Positions 63,301-64,000 of a DNA stretch of 64,000 nucleotides are shown one piece after another (within the stretch, counting starts at the first letter, position 1; each line of letters begins with the position of its first letter). This DNA is from Clavelina lepadiformis (taxonomy: Eukaryota; Chordata; Ascidiacea; Aplousobranchia; Clavelinidae). A program made the position numbers and the translations under genes. The notes beneath the pieces are model-generated. The model worked only from the letters and a program-made list of their open reading frames with translations. It had not been told where the DNA came from and searched no databases. Location of the stretch: positions 11,701,856-11,765,855 of the forward strand of contig NC_135246.1 in the NCBI RefSeq assembly GCF_947623445.1, written 5' to 3'.

Positions 63301-63737
63301 TAAAGCAACACTTTTCATCGTGATTCTTGAGAATAAATAGTAGTTTTGTCTGCAATTAACAACGTGACTTGACAAATAATAAGATAGTTAACAGCTAATG
63401 CCATTCAGCTAACCACCATTGAAGATTGTCTAAATTCCCAGCCCTAAATTGTATACTGCTCTCAACATTGCTGAGTCAGATGGTCTAACGGCAACACTAC
63501 TGGCCTGGTGTGTTTTCTAATTTTGATTTAGCAGAGTGTGGTGATGTCTATTTTTCTCCAACTTGTTGGAGCCATTTAAGAACAGCCAAAATGCCCCAGG
63601 GCCTGCAGGCATTACTTTGCCGAGGTCGGGGTAGTTGAGAGCAATTTTGAGTACTGATATGTATGCTTTTCTAGAAACAAGGATGGGTCCAGCAAAGCAT
63701 TTCTTCTAGTTCCAGCTCACTTAAATCAGCTCCAATG
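60308..63737 (+). CDS. VPS36: VPS36, ESCRT-II subunit (5' part; continues beyond window)
   Basis: Exons seen: 60308-60403, 62233-62363, 62622-62766, 63675-63737; phases 0, 2, 0, 0 agree; 145 residues of about 386 expected. VPS36 binds ubiquitin and PtdIns3P through its N-terminal GLUE domain and sorts cargo into multivesicular bodies. The visible part is that GLUE domain: start MDRFVWVTGG, AVRIYDGDDK, THRIIWTDAKYQIALP, SGGFGK, then NSFIKFSFKDGGESEFH, all matching human positions. The winged-helix domains lie past the right edge. Intron 1 (1.8 kb) and intron 3 hold repeats. No RNA gene or other ORF recognised in the introns. Confidence 0.93.
60648..61254. mobile_element. Possible hAT-like MITE in VPS36 intron 1
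   Basis: Ends CAGGTGTGGCCAAACC and GGTTTGGTCAACCCTG are imperfectly complementary (about 12 of 16). No target duplication recognised, so this is tentative. Confidence 0.35.
63056..63446. mobile_element. Probable hAT-like MITE in VPS36 intron 3
   Basis: Left end TAAGGCTTGGAAAATTTA and right end complementing TAGGGCTGGGAATTTA; flanks gattctat and aattgtat match at 6 of 8. Weathered; 391 bases. Confidence 0.45.
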
Positions 63738-64000
63738 GTATGTTTAATTCATTTTAATTTTACAGCCATATTATGTTTTGATGTATACTGGAATAACAAA
63801 AAAATAACATTGCAAATTTTAGTCACCATTTGTTAAACAAATATTTTCCTTACATTAAATCTTGAAGCCTTTCAATTACATGTCACAGATTAGTTTTTGT
63901 GTAGTAGTTTGCATTGTATGTTATAGCATATGGTTGTTGCTTTTATAGGTTATTATTTTTAGTAATACATACTGTCATGTTCCTGTTTTTGATGCCAAAT

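Noticed and set aside
63470..63660. tRNA-like segment (GTCAGATGGTCTAACGGC)
   Set aside because: An A-box resemblance exists, but I find no properly spaced B box and no cloverleaf.
1..64000. CRISPR array, bacterial operon or integron-like system
   Set aside because: Sequence is plainly animal: spliced genes, polyadenylation signals, transposon relics. No regularly spaced direct repeats were seen.

Overview
This is a eukaryotic (animal) genomic window. The genes are spliced, with short GT-AG introns, are AT-rich, and have homology-supported products found across metazoans. NPAT, OCRL/INPP5B, NUP160, MRM3, PTPMT1, SAP18, a p38 MAP kinase and VPS36 together suggest a deuterostome invertebrate. 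An ascidian tunicate is my best guess: compact genes, many short MITEs, and candidate trans-splice acceptors directly before start codons. That assignment is an inference.

Layout. 1-6169 (-): NPAT-like histone transcription coactivator, cut by the left edge. 6604-8620 and 9326-10551 (-): tandem duplicated DoxX/TMEM35-like small membrane proteins. 11782-13742 (+): PTPMT1-like mitochondrial phosphatase. 14128-28060 (-): NUP160 nucleoporin in 31 exons, with a piggyBac element and MITEs in its introns. 29265-31208 (-): an MRM3-like SpoU-family protein whose catalytic motifs look degraded. 32363-42677 (-): OCRL/INPP5B-type inositol 5-phosphatase in 18 exons. 42678-47883: intergenic, transposon-bearing. 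47884-49633 (-): SAP18, with a 650-base near-perfect foldback in intron 2. 51501-52595 (-): intronless p38 MAP kinase. 52596-60307: transposon-rich (tRNA-like SINE, three nested DNA transposons, further MITEs, a CR1/Jockey-like LINE remnant). 60308-right edge (+): 5' part of VPS36.

I reconstructed exon structures by hand from splice sites and reading phase. For eight of the ten genes every junction keeps frame. NUP160 exon 19 and SAP18 exon 3 each carry one surplus base in a T4 run that breaks an otherwise conserved frame. The genes have unrelated housekeeping roles (histone gene transcription, nuclear pore, mitochondrial lipid and RNA biology, phosphoinositides, deacetylase complex, stress kinase, ESCRT-II), and I see no operon or pathway cluster.

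I did not find a convincing new biological system. The most interesting items are the pseudo-enzyme-like MRM3 homologue, a hAT element whose target duplication coincides with the OCRL splice donor, the long foldback inside SAP18, and the nested transposons near 54-55.6 kb.
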